Shown: positions 29,824-40,254 of the stretch, piece by piece
Layout of the letters: each line of letters begins with the position of its first letter
Numbering within the stretch: the stretch's first letter is position 1
Made by a program: the position numbers and the translations under genes
Source: Pelagibacteraceae bacterium
Lineage (GTDB): Bacteria; Pseudomonadota; Alphaproteobacteria; Pelagibacterales; Pelagibacteraceae
Assembly (NCBI GenBank): GCA_008638205.1
Contig: VTPO01000001.1
Coordinates: forward strand, 1 to 64,000
DNA: 64,000 nucleotides
Direction: 5' to 3'
Notes under the pieces: model-generated
The model's database searches: none
What the model was told of the DNA's origin: nothing
Seen by the model: the letters and a program-made list of their open reading frames with translations, nothing else

Positions 29824-30844
29824 ATGGGCCAAACAATATCAAAAAAAATTATCTCTTGGTATAAAAAACACCAAAGAAGCTTACCCTGGAGAAGCTATAC
29901 CAGCAGTTCAGATAGGGATTATAAGGTGTTGTTGAGCGAGTTTATGCTTCAACAAACCAAAGTATCCACAGTCGTACCTTATTTTAATAAGTTCTATAAA
30001 AAATTTAGAACTATTAAGGCTCTTTCAAAATCTCGTATTACGAGTGTGCTGAAGTTATGGGAGGGCCTTGGTTATTATCGTAGAGCGAGAAATTTACACC
30101 AGACTGCAAAATTAGTGCTCCAAAAACATAATGGCAAGCTACCAGATTCTTTTTCAGATCTAAAAAATTTGCCAGGGATAGGGGATTACACAGCGTCGGC
30201 TATTCTTTCAATAGCAAAAGATCAATCTTTTATAGGAATAGATGGAAATGTAAAAAGGGTTATTTCTAGAGTTTTTAATCTGAAGCACAATAAAAAATTG
30301 CTTCTTAGTATTGAAAAAAAATTAAACTCAATGAAGGTAAAAAAAGGTTCTAGTGAATTAATGCAAGGAATTATGGAGTTGGGCGCATTATTGTGCCTTC
30401 CTACAAGACCAGGTTGCACAAAATGTCCAATTAAATCACATTGTATATCTTTTAAAAAAAATACATTTAAGGATCGTGCTAAAAAAAAATCTTATCAAAT
30501 AAAATATTTTAATGCTTTTTTTATTACCAAAAATAATAAAATTTTATTTTCATTCAATAAAAAATTTAATTTTCTCCAAGGACTTGTGAACCTACCTTTG
30601 GTGGAAGTTGCTACCAACAAGCATAATGCCACTATAAATAAAGTTTTTAAAAAAGGTTTGATCAGCTCATCATCGGCACCTTTGGTGAAGTATAAAATGT
30701 CTAATTTTGTAATGCATATAAAAGTTATTTCATTGAGTAATGTTATTTTTAATAAAACAAAGTATTTTTGGTTGGGGCAGAAAGATATTAAAAAATTTAC
30801 TATTTCCACTTTAGCTAAAAAACTTTTACAAGTATCTAGCAATC

Positions 30845-30855
<11 letters not shown>
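29824..30855 (+). CDS. mutY: A/G-specific adenine glycosylase MutY
   Basis: Removes adenine mispaired with 8-oxoguanine. 343 aa with catalytic glutamate in LLSEFMLQQTKV, the helix-hairpin-helix LPGIGDYTASAI, the catalytic aspartate in GIDGNVKRV and a 4Fe-4S loop with C-x6-C-x2-C-x5-C spacing near residue 195. A C-terminal MutT-like domain follows but is short and lysine-rich. The 3' end overlaps the next gene by 11 bases. Confidence 0.95.
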
Positions 30856-33071
<2,216 letters not shown>

Positions 33072-33079
33072 CTATAAGT

Positions 33080-33110
33080 AGAATAGACTCCAAAGTCCAA
33101 ATAAAGTCAA
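33080..33110 (-). promoter_or_regulatory. Candidate ccrM promoter containing a GANTC site
   Basis: On the minus strand a TTGACT (33105-33110) is followed by TCTATT (33082-33087) at 17 bases or TATTCT (33080-33085) at 19 bases. A GACTC site at 33086-33090, a substrate of CcrM, touches the -10 element. The 74-base gap between rnhB and ccrM would be the only space for such a promoter. Confidence 0.45.
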
Positions 33111-33139
33111 TTTGCCAATGCGTACAATTAGTGTCTTTT

Positions 33140-33739
33140 TTATTTATTTAACAACATCTTGTGGACAGGTGCAAAATTTTTTCTATGAAGCGGGGTAAGA
33201 CCAAATTTTTTCATGGCCCCCATGTGTTCTGAAGTTCCGTATCCTGAGTTTTTTTCCCATCCATACCTTTTGTATTTTTTTGCAAGAATGCACATATAGT
33301 TATCTCTGATTACCTTTGCCAAAACTGATGCAGCAGCAATAGATGGAAATTGCTCGTCACCTTTAACAAATGTTAGAATTTTTTTATTTTTCTTATCAAA
33401 GCTATGAATACCATCTACTAGTATAGTTGATTTCAATATACCTAAACTAGTTACAGCTCTTTTCATTGCCGTTAAAGATGCTTGTAAAATATTATACTTT
33501 TCAATTTCTTCAACACTAGAAAACCCTATCGCAAACTTTGAATGATTTATTATTTTAAAAAATACTTTATCTCTCCTTTTTTTTGAAATTTTTTTTGAAT
33601 CGTTAATTTCTTTTAAGCAAATATCTGGGTTAAGTATTACAGCTGCAGCAACCACAGGACCAGCCAATGGACCCCTCCCAACCTCGTCTACTCCTATAAT
33701 ATTATTAGAAATTTGTAGTTCTCTTTTAAAATTAAGCAT
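33140..33739 (-). CDS. rnhB: Ribonuclease HII
   Basis: Removes misincorporated ribonucleotides and RNA primers from DNA. 199 aa with the catalytic DE pair in GVDEVGRGPLAGPVV, the LVDG segment and a VIRDNYM helix. Its start overlaps the 3' end of the uracil glycosylase gene by 8 bases, and it precedes ccrM, a common alphaproteobacterial pairing. Confidence 0.96.
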   Translation of the reverse strand: MLNFKRELQISNNIIGVDEVGRGPLAGPVVAAAVILNPDICLKEINDSKKISKKRRDKVFFKIINHSKFAIGFSSVEEIEKYNILQASLTAMKRAVTSLGILKSTILVDGIHSFDKKNKKILTFVKGDEQFPSIAAASVLAKVIRDNYMCILAKKYKRYGWEKNSGYGTSEHMGAMKKFGLTPLHRKNFAPVHKMLLNK

Positions 33740-34415
33740 TATTTAATTTTTTTTGGAGCTCCTGCAAATCCTCCCAGGATTTTTTCTTTTGACTTGGTTG
33801 CTTAATTAAAAAAGTAGGATGAAAAGAAGGAATGATGTTAATAGAATTGTTCGCAGCAGAGTAAGAAAGCCACTGGCCACGATTTTTTGCAATAGAATAT
33901 TCTTCTCCAAATAAAGTTTGTAGAGCGAATGAGCCAAGCAACAATATCGTTTCAGGGTTAATGGCAGATATATGTTCATGTACAATTTTTCTTAAAAGGG
34001 AATTGTATTTTTTTATATTTTTACCCTCTTCTTTTGTTAAGTAAAAAGGAATGATATTTGCTAAATATACTTGACTAGAATCAATAGAAATTGCACCTAA
34101 CATTTTTGTAAGAAGTTCTCCAGAATCATCAGAAAATAATTCATTATTATCTATATCTTTCTGGCTAGGCATATCCCCCAAGACCATAATTTTAGATTTG
34201 TAATTTTTATTTGATAAAATTATTTTTTTATTAGTTCCAGTAACTTTATTAGAAAGCTTTTTGTTTTTTAGGAGAAGGCTTTCAATTATCTCCTCTTTTG
34301 ATAGGTTTTGATTAGTTTTATTTTTTTTATAAATTATACTGTCATACAGTCCTGTTGAGTGGTAATATTCTTTAACACTTTCGTTAGAGTAGTTTTTTGA
34401 ATTTTTAGTAGACAT
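33732..34415 (-). CDS. Uracil-DNA glycosylase superfamily protein, cysteine-free
   Basis: 227 aa. The region from residue 77 (VLGDMPSQKDIDNNELF..) lines up with the GEAPG..EDxxGxPFVG motif of family-4 uracil glycosylases, and SFHPTFLIKQPSQKKKSWED with the HPS..LL motif. The sequence contains no cysteine, so the 4Fe-4S cluster of that family cannot be present. The first 75 residues are lysine-rich and poorly conserved. Its ATG shares two bases with the divergent TPR gene. Assignment to the superfamily is likely; activity is uncertain. Confidence 0.75.
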   Translation of the reverse strand: MSTKNSKNYSNESVKEYYHSTGLYDSIIYKKNKTNQNLSKEEIIESLLLKNKKLSNKVTGTNKKIILSNKNYKSKIMVLGDMPSQKDIDNNELFSDDSGELLTKMLGAISIDSSQVYLANIIPFYLTKEEGKNIKKYNSLLRKIVHEHISAINPETILLLGSFALQTLFGEEYSIAKNRGQWLSYSAANNSINIIPSFHPTFLIKQPSQKKKSWEDLQELQKKLNNA

Positions 34416-36123
34416 GACTTATAGATTAAATAATTTATTCATATTTTTAATAATTTGCATTGTATTTAACCCTACTTCTCTTAATGCATCAATATATTCT
34501 GCTACAAGTGGTTATATAACAAATGATAAAATTTCGTCCTACTTAAAAGGATCGATAATGCTAAATAGTGACAAATTTAGCGAAGCTAATAAACACTTTT
34601 CTAAAGCCCAATCACTTTCTGCAGTGCATGAAGACTATAATTCACAATACATCTTCTCTCTAGTTGTGGATGGAAAAATAGATAGCGCCAACAAATTGAT
34701 TGTTAGACTCGATCCTTCTCAAAAAGAAACTTTTTTATTTCAATTTATAGAAGGTGTTCACTTAATTAATAGCAGAAATTATTTTCTTGCTAAAAAAAAA
34801 TTCAAATCAATTAAAACAAATAATGTTTTATTCAAAGAGTTGACGAACTATGTCCAGTTATGGCTTAATGTGTCACTATCCAATGAAACCAATCAAGAAA
34901 AAAAAATTAATAGTTTTGAGACATCATTTCTTAATATAAAGTTAATTCAAAGCTTACTTCTGTATGGGCATGTTGAAAATAATGACTTGTATTTAAAAGC
35001 AAGCAAAGAAATTCTAAGCAAAAACCAGTTAGGCCGTTATCATTTTTTTCATGTCATTTACCTTGTAGAAAAAAATAAAATTGATGAAGCTAAGCGAGTA
35101 ATTGAAAATCAATTAAAAATTAATCCGAATAATTTATTAACTAAGCAGAGTTATGTGGCCTTAACAGACAATAATTTGTCTTTTTTCAGAGGTTCTTATG
35201 AATCGGCAAACATTAACCATGGAATTTCTGAACTTTTATATTTATTTTCAAATTTATTTCAACAGCAGGGTCAAGTAAGCCTGTCTAAATTATTTTTTTC
35301 TTTATCTAATTATTTAAACCCATCTTTTATTTCAAATAAATTATTAATTTTTGAAAATCAACTTATTTCAAAGCAGAGCTTAAGCTTTGATGAAAAGCTT
35401 TCTCAAAGCATTTCTAACTTGGGGGGAGAATTTTATTGGTATGTAAATTTTAATAAATTATCTTTTGACCAGGATAATTTGACAGAAAAAAATGAGCCTG
35501 TTCTAAAAAATTTAATAAAATATTTGTCAGAAAATAAGCACTTTCATTTTTCTAAGCTAATGAATATGGGAGACTACTACCGATCTATCAAGGATTATAA
35601 CCAGGCCATTAGTTATTATGATCAAGCAGAAAAGTATGCAAATCAAAAAGATTTGGATTGGAGGTTTTATTACTCAAGGGGTATTTGTAAGGAACGTTTG
35701 AAGCAATGGTCTCTTGCAGACAAGGATTTTATACTATCTTTAAAGCAGTCACCAAAAGAATATCGAGTATTGAATTATATGGCATACAGCTGGCTGGAAA
35801 GAGGCATATATTATAACAAGGCGCTTCAACTATTAGAGGAAGCTGTTGATATAAGTAAATGGGAGCATGGATATGTAATAGACTCTTTGGGTTGGGCTCA
35901 TTATTTACTAAATAATTTTGAAAAAGCAGAGTCGTTATTGGAATTGGCTTACACAAAAGCTCCTAATGAAGCCGAAGTTTATGATCATTATGGAGATGTA
36001 CTCTGGAAGAATAATAAAAAAATACAAGCAAAGTATGTCTGGAGCAATGCCCTCAAATTGCAGTCGCTTGAAAAAGACAGAAAAGTTAAAATAAAAGAAA
36101 AAATATTAAATGGTATTAATTAA
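34414..36123 (+). CDS. TPR-repeat protein, probably periplasmic
   Basis: 569 aa with a signal peptide or membrane anchor (about residues 5-25, MTYRLNNLFIFLIICIVFN). The C-terminal third (about 380-560) holds tandem tetratricopeptide repeats of the form DYNQAISYYDQAEKYA and NFEKAESLLELAYTKAP. TPR proteins are scaffolds for protein contacts, and in many alphaproteobacteria one stands just before ispE. Specific function unknown. It overlaps ispE by 14 bases. Confidence 0.8.
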   Translation: MTYRLNNLFIFLIICIVFNPTSLNASIYSATSGYITNDKISSYLKGSIMLNSDKFSEANKHFSKAQSLSAVHEDYNSQYIFSLVVDGKIDSANKLIVRLDPSQKETFLFQFIEGVHLINSRNYFLAKKKFKSIKTNNVLFKELTNYVQLWLNVSLSNETNQEKKINSFETSFLNIKLIQSLLLYGHVENNDLYLKASKEILSKNQLGRYHFFHVIYLVEKNKIDEAKRVIENQLKINPNNLLTKQSYVALTDNNLSFFRGSYESANINHGISELLYLFSNLFQQQGQVSLSKLFFSLSNYLNPSFISNKLLIFENQLISKQSLSFDEKLSQSISNLGGEFYWYVNFNKLSFDQDNLTEKNEPVLKNLIKYLSENKHFHFSKLMNMGDYYRSIKDYNQAISYYDQAEKYANQKDLDWRFYYSRGICKERLKQWSLADKDFILSLKQSPKEYRVLNYMAYSWLERGIYYNKALQLLEEAVDISKWEHGYVIDSLGWAHYLLNNFEKAESLLELAYTKAPNEAEVYDHYGDVLWKNNKKIQAKYVWSNALKLQSLEKDRKVKIKEKILNGIN

Positions 36124-36988
36124 AAAAACTACACTAAAATCTCCTGCTAAAATAAATCTTCATCTCAGAGTTCTTAAAAAAGTACCAAATAAATACCATT
36201 TAATTGAAAGCCTTGTTTCATTGATTGGCCTATATGACGAAATTACTATTAAAGAAACCTTGGCCAAAAAAACAAAAATAACTTTTTTGGGAAAATTTTC
36301 TAAAACAATATCTTCACATGACAATTCAATAATTACCGCCTTGTCTTCATTGCAAAATATTAATGAAAAAATAAGAAATAAAAATTTTATTATTAAAGTG
36401 AAAAAAAATATTCCAGTAGGATCTGGACTAGGTGGGGGCTCGTCCAACGCTGTTATAATACTATTATTTCTGATAAAAAAATTTAATTTAAATGTAAAAA
36501 AAAAAAATTTATTAGAAATTCTAAATAAAATAGGATTTGATTCTAGAATATTTTTAAATAAATATCCTAAGTTTATTTCCCATTATGGTGAGAGAACAAA
36601 TATTTTTAAATACAAATTTAGGTTGAACGTTTTACTGATCTACCCGAACAAACCTAACTTTACAAAAACTATTTATCAAAAAAATAAATCATTTAGCAAA
36701 ACATTCAGTATTAAAAAAACTCAACAAAGAATAAAAAAAAATATTCATGAATATTTTCGTACCGCAAACAATGATCTTGTGTATGCTGCCAAAAAAATTA
36801 ATCCTAGAATAGGACATATAATTGACTATTTGAAAAAACAAAAAATGTGTGATTTTGTGCAAATGACAGGTAGTGGGTCTTGTTGTTTTGCTATTTTCAA
36901 GAGTAAAAAAACCCTTTTAAAATGTGAAAAATTGGTTAAAACCCGTTACAGAAGTTATTGGACAGCAAAGACGAAAACAATTACATAA
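36110..36988 (+). CDS. ispE: 4-diphosphocytidyl-2-C-methyl-D-erythritol kinase
   Basis: GHMP kinase of the MEP pathway to IPP. 292 aa, with KSPAKINLHLRVL at the N-terminus, the phosphate loop VPVGSGLGGGSSNAV near residue 102 and a C-terminal MTGSGSCCFAIF. Together with ispH (18147-19109), it feeds both quinone and carotenoid synthesis. Very lysine-rich. Confidence 0.94.
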   Translation: MVLIKKTTLKSPAKINLHLRVLKKVPNKYHLIESLVSLIGLYDEITIKETLAKKTKITFLGKFSKTISSHDNSIITALSSLQNINEKIRNKNFIIKVKKNIPVGSGLGGGSSNAVIILLFLIKKFNLNVKKKNLLEILNKIGFDSRIFLNKYPKFISHYGERTNIFKYKFRLNVLLIYPNKPNFTKTIYQKNKSFSKTFSIKKTQQRIKKNIHEYFRTANNDLVYAAKKINPRIGHIIDYLKKQKMCDFVQMTGSGSCCFAIFKSKKTLLKCEKLVKTRYRSYWTAKTKTIT

Positions 36989-36998
36989 CTAGATATAT

Positions 36999-37072
36999 TG
37001 GGGCTTAGCCAAGCGGTAAGGCAGCGGTTTTTGATACCGCCATCCCAGGTTCGATCCCTGGAGCCCCAGCCA
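36999..37072 (+). tRNA. tRNA-Gln (anticodon TTG)
   Basis: Acceptor stem TGGGGCT pairs with AGCCCCA at 37062-37068; discriminator G and CCA are encoded (37069-37072). The D arm, an anticodon stem GCGGT/ACCGC at 37024-37028 and 37036-37040 with anticodon TTG at 37031-37033, and the T arm containing GGTTCGATCCC are all present. It begins ten bases after ispE and ends six bases before the next start codon. The TTG anticodon reads CAA and probably CAG. Confidence 0.97.
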
Positions 37073-37078
37073 TTTTGT

Positions 37079-37837
37079 ATGCTAAATATTATAAGCAACA
37101 TTCCAGAAGCAGTTAAAATTTACAAACTCCTAAATCCATCGGGTAGCGAAGAAAATAGTTCCACAAAGTTTGTCGGTGGATGTGTACGTGATTTGATTTT
37201 AGGCCATAAAATAAAAGACATAGATTTAGCAACTAGTTTCCCACCTCAAGAAATTGTTAAGATATTAGAAAATGAAAACATTAAAACTAATATTAAAGCA
37301 ATTAATTTTGGAGTTGTAACTGCCTATATTAATAATTATTTGTTTGAAATTACGACTCTTAGAAAAGATTTATTGCAAGATGGAAGATATGCTAAAATAG
37401 AATTTATCAAAGACTGGAAATTAGATTCTCAACGAAGAGATTTCACAATAAATGCTATTTATTGTGAATTAAATACAAAAAGCAATGAAGGTTTTCAATT
37501 ATTCGATCCACATAATGGTAAAGAAGATTTAATAAATGGTAAAATTAAATTTATAAAAAATGCAAAAATTAGTATTAAGGAAGATTGTGTCAGAGCCTTA
37601 AGATATCTGAGATTTTTTTATTCCTACTCTAGTTACGAACATGATCCTTATGTATTAGAGCAGATTTTTAAAAATAAAGATAATATTAAAAATTTATCCC
37701 AAAATAGATTAAAAACTGAATTAAAAAAAATAATTGTAATCAATCCAAAATTAAAAATTGAAAAAAACTCACTGATTAAGGATTTTTTTTCATATATTTA
37801 TCCAGACTTTAACAGCATTGTAAATTTATATGATTAA
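37079..37837 (+). CDS. CCA-adding/poly(A) polymerase family head domain, short
   Basis: 252 aa from ATG 37079; a longer in-frame start lies inside the tRNA gene and is rejected. The nucleotidyltransferase head is clear: KFVGGCVRDLILG, then DIDLATSFPPQEI, and RRDFTINAIYCE with the RRD motif. The product stops about 150 residues before the usual length of about 400 for bacterial CCA enzymes, losing much of the tRNA-binding body and tail. Only 27 bases follow before greA ends, so a simple frameshift does not explain it. It may still repair tRNA ends, or act on other RNAs. Confidence 0.75.
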   Translation: MLNIISNIPEAVKIYKLLNPSGSEENSSTKFVGGCVRDLILGHKIKDIDLATSFPPQEIVKILENENIKTNIKAINFGVVTAYINNYLFEITTLRKDLLQDGRYAKIEFIKDWKLDSQRRDFTINAIYCELNTKSNEGFQLFDPHNGKEDLINGKIKFIKNAKISIKEDCVRALRYLRFFYSYSSYEHDPYVLEQIFKNKDNIKNLSQNRLKTELKKIIVINPKLKIEKNSLIKDFFSYIYPDFNSIVNLYD

Positions 37838-37864
37838 GAGTGGAATAAAAAATTCTCAAAATAG

Positions 37865-38341
37865 TTAAATATATTTAACATCCAAAATTTCAAAGTTTTT
37901 TTCACCGGAAGGGGTTTCTATAACAACAAAATCTTCTTTATTTTTTCCTATAAAGCCACGACCAAGAGGAGATTTGTAATAGATTAGACCATTTTTTACA
38001 TCGGCCTCATCTCTACCAACTATCTTGTAGGTATTTTTTTTATCATTATCCAAATCTTTAACTATGATTGTGCTAGCAAAAATAACCTTATTATCATTTG
38101 GAATTTTTCTAATGTCTATTACTTCAGCCATGGCAATCGAAGTCTCCAATTCTTGAATCCTTTTTTCATTTAAACCCTGTTCTTCTTTTGCAGCATGATA
38201 CTCAGCATTTTCTTTTAAATCTCCATGAGATCTAGCTTCAGAAATCGCCATAACTATTTTAGACCTAGTCGTATGCTTTCTCTCATCAAGTTCAGACTTA
38301 ATCTTTTCAAGTCCTTGAAGCGTTATAGGTTCTTTTTCCAT
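37865..38341 (-). CDS. greA: Transcription elongation factor GreA
   Basis: Rescues backtracked RNA polymerase by stimulating transcript cleavage. 158 aa, with the acidic DLKENAEYHAAKEEQG tip of the N-terminal coiled coil and a C-terminal domain containing YYKSPLGRGFIGKNKEDFV. It follows hemF by 12 bases and is convergent with the short CCA-type gene. Confidence 0.96.
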   Translation of the reverse strand: MEKEPITLQGLEKIKSELDERKHTTRSKIVMAISEARSHGDLKENAEYHAAKEEQGLNEKRIQELETSIAMAEVIDIRKIPNDNKVIFASTIIVKDLDNDKKNTYKIVGRDEADVKNGLIYYKSPLGRGFIGKNKEDFVVIETPSGEKNFEILDVKYI

Positions 38342-38353
38342 TATGACTAATTA

Positions 38354-39193
38354 TTACCACGAAGCCAGAGGCGGTAAAGACATAAATATTGCCTCAATAT
38401 TTCCACCCGTAGATAAACCAAATTTTGTGCCACGATCATGCAACAAATTAAATTCAGCGTATCTTGCTCTTTTTATAAGTTGTTTTCCCTTATCTTTCTT
38501 TGTCCACTTTTGTTTCATTTTTTTTTGAATAATATTTTTAGCTATTTTTAAAAAAACTTTTCCTACATCTTTTGTATATAAAAAATCTTTTTCCCAATCT
38601 GAGTTTAGATAATCATAAAAAATTCCACCGTCACCCCTAGGTTCATTCCTATGAGGTAAAAAAAAATATTTATCACAATTTAGTTTATGAAGCTTGTAAT
38701 AGTTCTTGTTATGATTGGAACACATTTTCTTTAATTCTTGATGAAAATATTTTTTTTGTTTATCATCTTTTATGCAGGGCGTAACATCCATACCTCCCCC
38801 AAACCATTCTTTGGATGTAATAATGTAACGAGTGTTAAAATGCAAAGAAGGTATTTTGGGATTTTGAAAATGGGCAACAACCGAAATTCCCGATGCCCAA
38901 AATTTAGAACTTTTTTTAGTTCCTGGAATTTTGTTTTTAAAATTTTTATCAAAGCGACCATTAACTACAGAAATATTAACGCCCACTTTTTCAAAAATAT
39001 TTCCATTTCTGAGTATTGATATTTCTCCCCCGCCCTCGGATTTGATTTTAGATTTCTTCCATTTAGATCTAGTAAATTTTACTTTCTTTTTTGCATTTTT
39101 ATTTTCAAAATACTCAAAATCTTTACAAATTAAATTTCTCAAGTCCCTAAACCATTTGGTGGTATTTTTTTTTCTTAAATGAATAGAGTTCAT
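38354..39193 (-). CDS. hemF: Aerobic coproporphyrinogen III oxidase
   Basis: Oxygen-dependent enzyme that converts coproporphyrinogen III to protoporphyrinogen IX for haem. 279 aa with SKEWFGGGMDVTPC, PHRNEPRGDGGIFYD and, at the C-terminus, EFNLLHDRGTKFGL. The need for oxygen agrees with the aerobic respiratory chain around it. It follows trmL by one base. Confidence 0.94.
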   Translation of the reverse strand: MNSIHLRKKNTTKWFRDLRNLICKDFEYFENKNAKKKVKFTRSKWKKSKIKSEGGGEISILRNGNIFEKVGVNISVVNGRFDKNFKNKIPGTKKSSKFWASGISVVAHFQNPKIPSLHFNTRYIITSKEWFGGGMDVTPCIKDDKQKKYFHQELKKMCSNHNKNYYKLHKLNCDKYFFLPHRNEPRGDGGIFYDYLNSDWEKDFLYTKDVGKVFLKIAKNIIQKKMKQKWTKKDKGKQLIKRARYAEFNLLHDRGTKFGLSTGGNIEAIFMSLPPLASW

Positions 39194-39194
39194 T

Positions 39195-39641
39195 TTATAA
39201 ATTAATTTGCCTTAAAGCTTCAGAGGCTACAATTGCAACAGATGATGCTATATTAAATGATCTTGTTTTTTTATTCATTTTTATTGTAAGTTTATTTTGA
39301 ATACTATTATGTATTTTCTCTGGAACTCCAGCACTTTCTTTTCCAAAAACCAACGTATCATTTTTTTTATATAAAAATTTTGTATAATTGCTATTAGACT
39401 TAGTTGTTAGTAAAATTAACCTAGTATCTTTTTTTTTTGAAAAAAAATCATTATACGATTCATAAAATCGCAGGTTGCAAATATCCAAATAATCTAAATA
39501 AATTCTATCCAGTTTTTTTTTGTCAAAAAAATACCCACACGGTTTTATGATTTCTAAATTGATATCAAAACAAGCGCAGATTCGGATAATTGCAGCGGTA
39601 TTTTGTGGTATATCTGGTTGATAAAGAGCAATATTAATCAT
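39195..39641 (-). CDS. trmL: tRNA (cytidine/uridine-34-2'-O)-methyltransferase TrmL
   Basis: SPOUT-fold methyltransferase, 148 aa, that methylates the wobble ribose of tRNA-Leu. The start MINIALYQPDIPQNTA and the knot with LVFGKESAGVPEKI and RSFNIASSVAIV match the family. It lies divergent to the petABC operon, from which it is separated by 81 bases. Confidence 0.92.
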   Translation of the reverse strand: MINIALYQPDIPQNTAAIIRICACFDINLEIIKPCGYFFDKKKLDRIYLDYLDICNLRFYESYNDFFSKKKDTRLILLTTKSNSNYTKFLYKKNDTLVFGKESAGVPEKIHNSIQNKLTIKMNKKTRSFNIASSVAIVASEALRQINL

Positions 39642-39646
39642 TATTT

Positions 39647-39675
39647 TTGTTATTATGCGTCATCGTGGCTATAGA
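39647..39675 (+). promoter_or_regulatory. Candidate promoter of petABC
   Basis: TTGTTA at 39647-39652 and TATAGA at 39670-39675 are separated by 17 bases, close to the sigma-70 consensus, and would start RNA about 40 bases before petA. The gap between trmL and petA is 81 bases, one of the longer ones of the window. A MarR-type or response-regulator site was not identifiable by eye. Confidence 0.45.
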
Positions 39676-39722
39676 ACTATATTATTAATTTTTCATATAT
39701 ACATGAATTATACTATTTAAAA

Positions 39723-40244
39723 ATGAGCAAAAAAAACAATAAAGATACGTCTACAAGAAGAGATTTTTTAACAACTGTAACCGCAACTGTTGGGGTAGTG
39801 GGGGTAGGAGCTGGTGTGCTGCCTATTATATCTCAAATGAATCCAGATTCTTCAGTGAAGGCACTTGCTTCTATAGAAGTTGATATTTCCAATATACAAG
39901 AGGGTAAAGAAATAACAGTTCTCTGGAGAGGAAAGCCAGTATTTATTAAGAGAAGAACGAAAGAAGAAATTCAAAAAGCTGAACAAACAAACATGAAAGA
40001 TCTGATGGATCCTCAAGAAGATAAAGATAGAGTTAAAAAATCAGAGTGGTTGGTTGTTGTTGGAGTGTGTACACACCTAGGGTGCGTACCCATTGGAGGT
40101 AAAGGAGAATATAATGGATGGTTCTGTCCATGCCATGGATCGCATTACGATACCTCAGGAAGAATTAGAAAGGGTCCAGCTCCGACCAATTTAGAAGTTC
40201 CCAAATACGAATTTGTTAGTAATAATAAGATAAAAATAGGTTAA
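39723..40244 (+). CDS. petA: Ubiquinol-cytochrome c reductase Rieske iron-sulfur subunit
   Basis: Takes electrons from ubiquinol and passes them to cytochrome c1. 173 aa. A TAT-type N-terminus with [13 protein letters not shown] serves as signal anchor. The Rieske cluster ligands are in CTHLGCVPI and CPCHGSHYD. First gene of the petABC operon, ten bases before petB. Confidence 0.97.
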   Translation: MSKKNNKDTSTRRDFLTTVTATVGVVGVGAGVLPIISQMNPDSSVKALASIEVDISNIQEGKEITVLWRGKPVFIKRRTKEEIQKAEQTNMKDLMDPQEDKDRVKKSEWLVVVGVCTHLGCVPIGGKGEYNGWFCPCHGSHYDTSGRIRKGPAPTNLEVPKYEFVSNNKIKIG

Positions 40245-40254
40245 TACTTTTTAA

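Noticed and set aside
36998-37078. Extended N-terminus of the CCA-type gene running through the tRNA
   Set aside because: The 27 extra residues are only the tRNA sequence read in frame; the family fold begins after ATG 37079.
37838-37864. Possible hairpin terminator between the CCA-type gene and greA
   Set aside because: The stem has a bulge and only a few pairs; a weak AT stem is expected by chance in this sequence.
37079-37864. Frameshift as the cause of the short CCA-type gene
   Set aside because: Only 27 bases lie before the greA end, so no room exists for the missing body in another frame.
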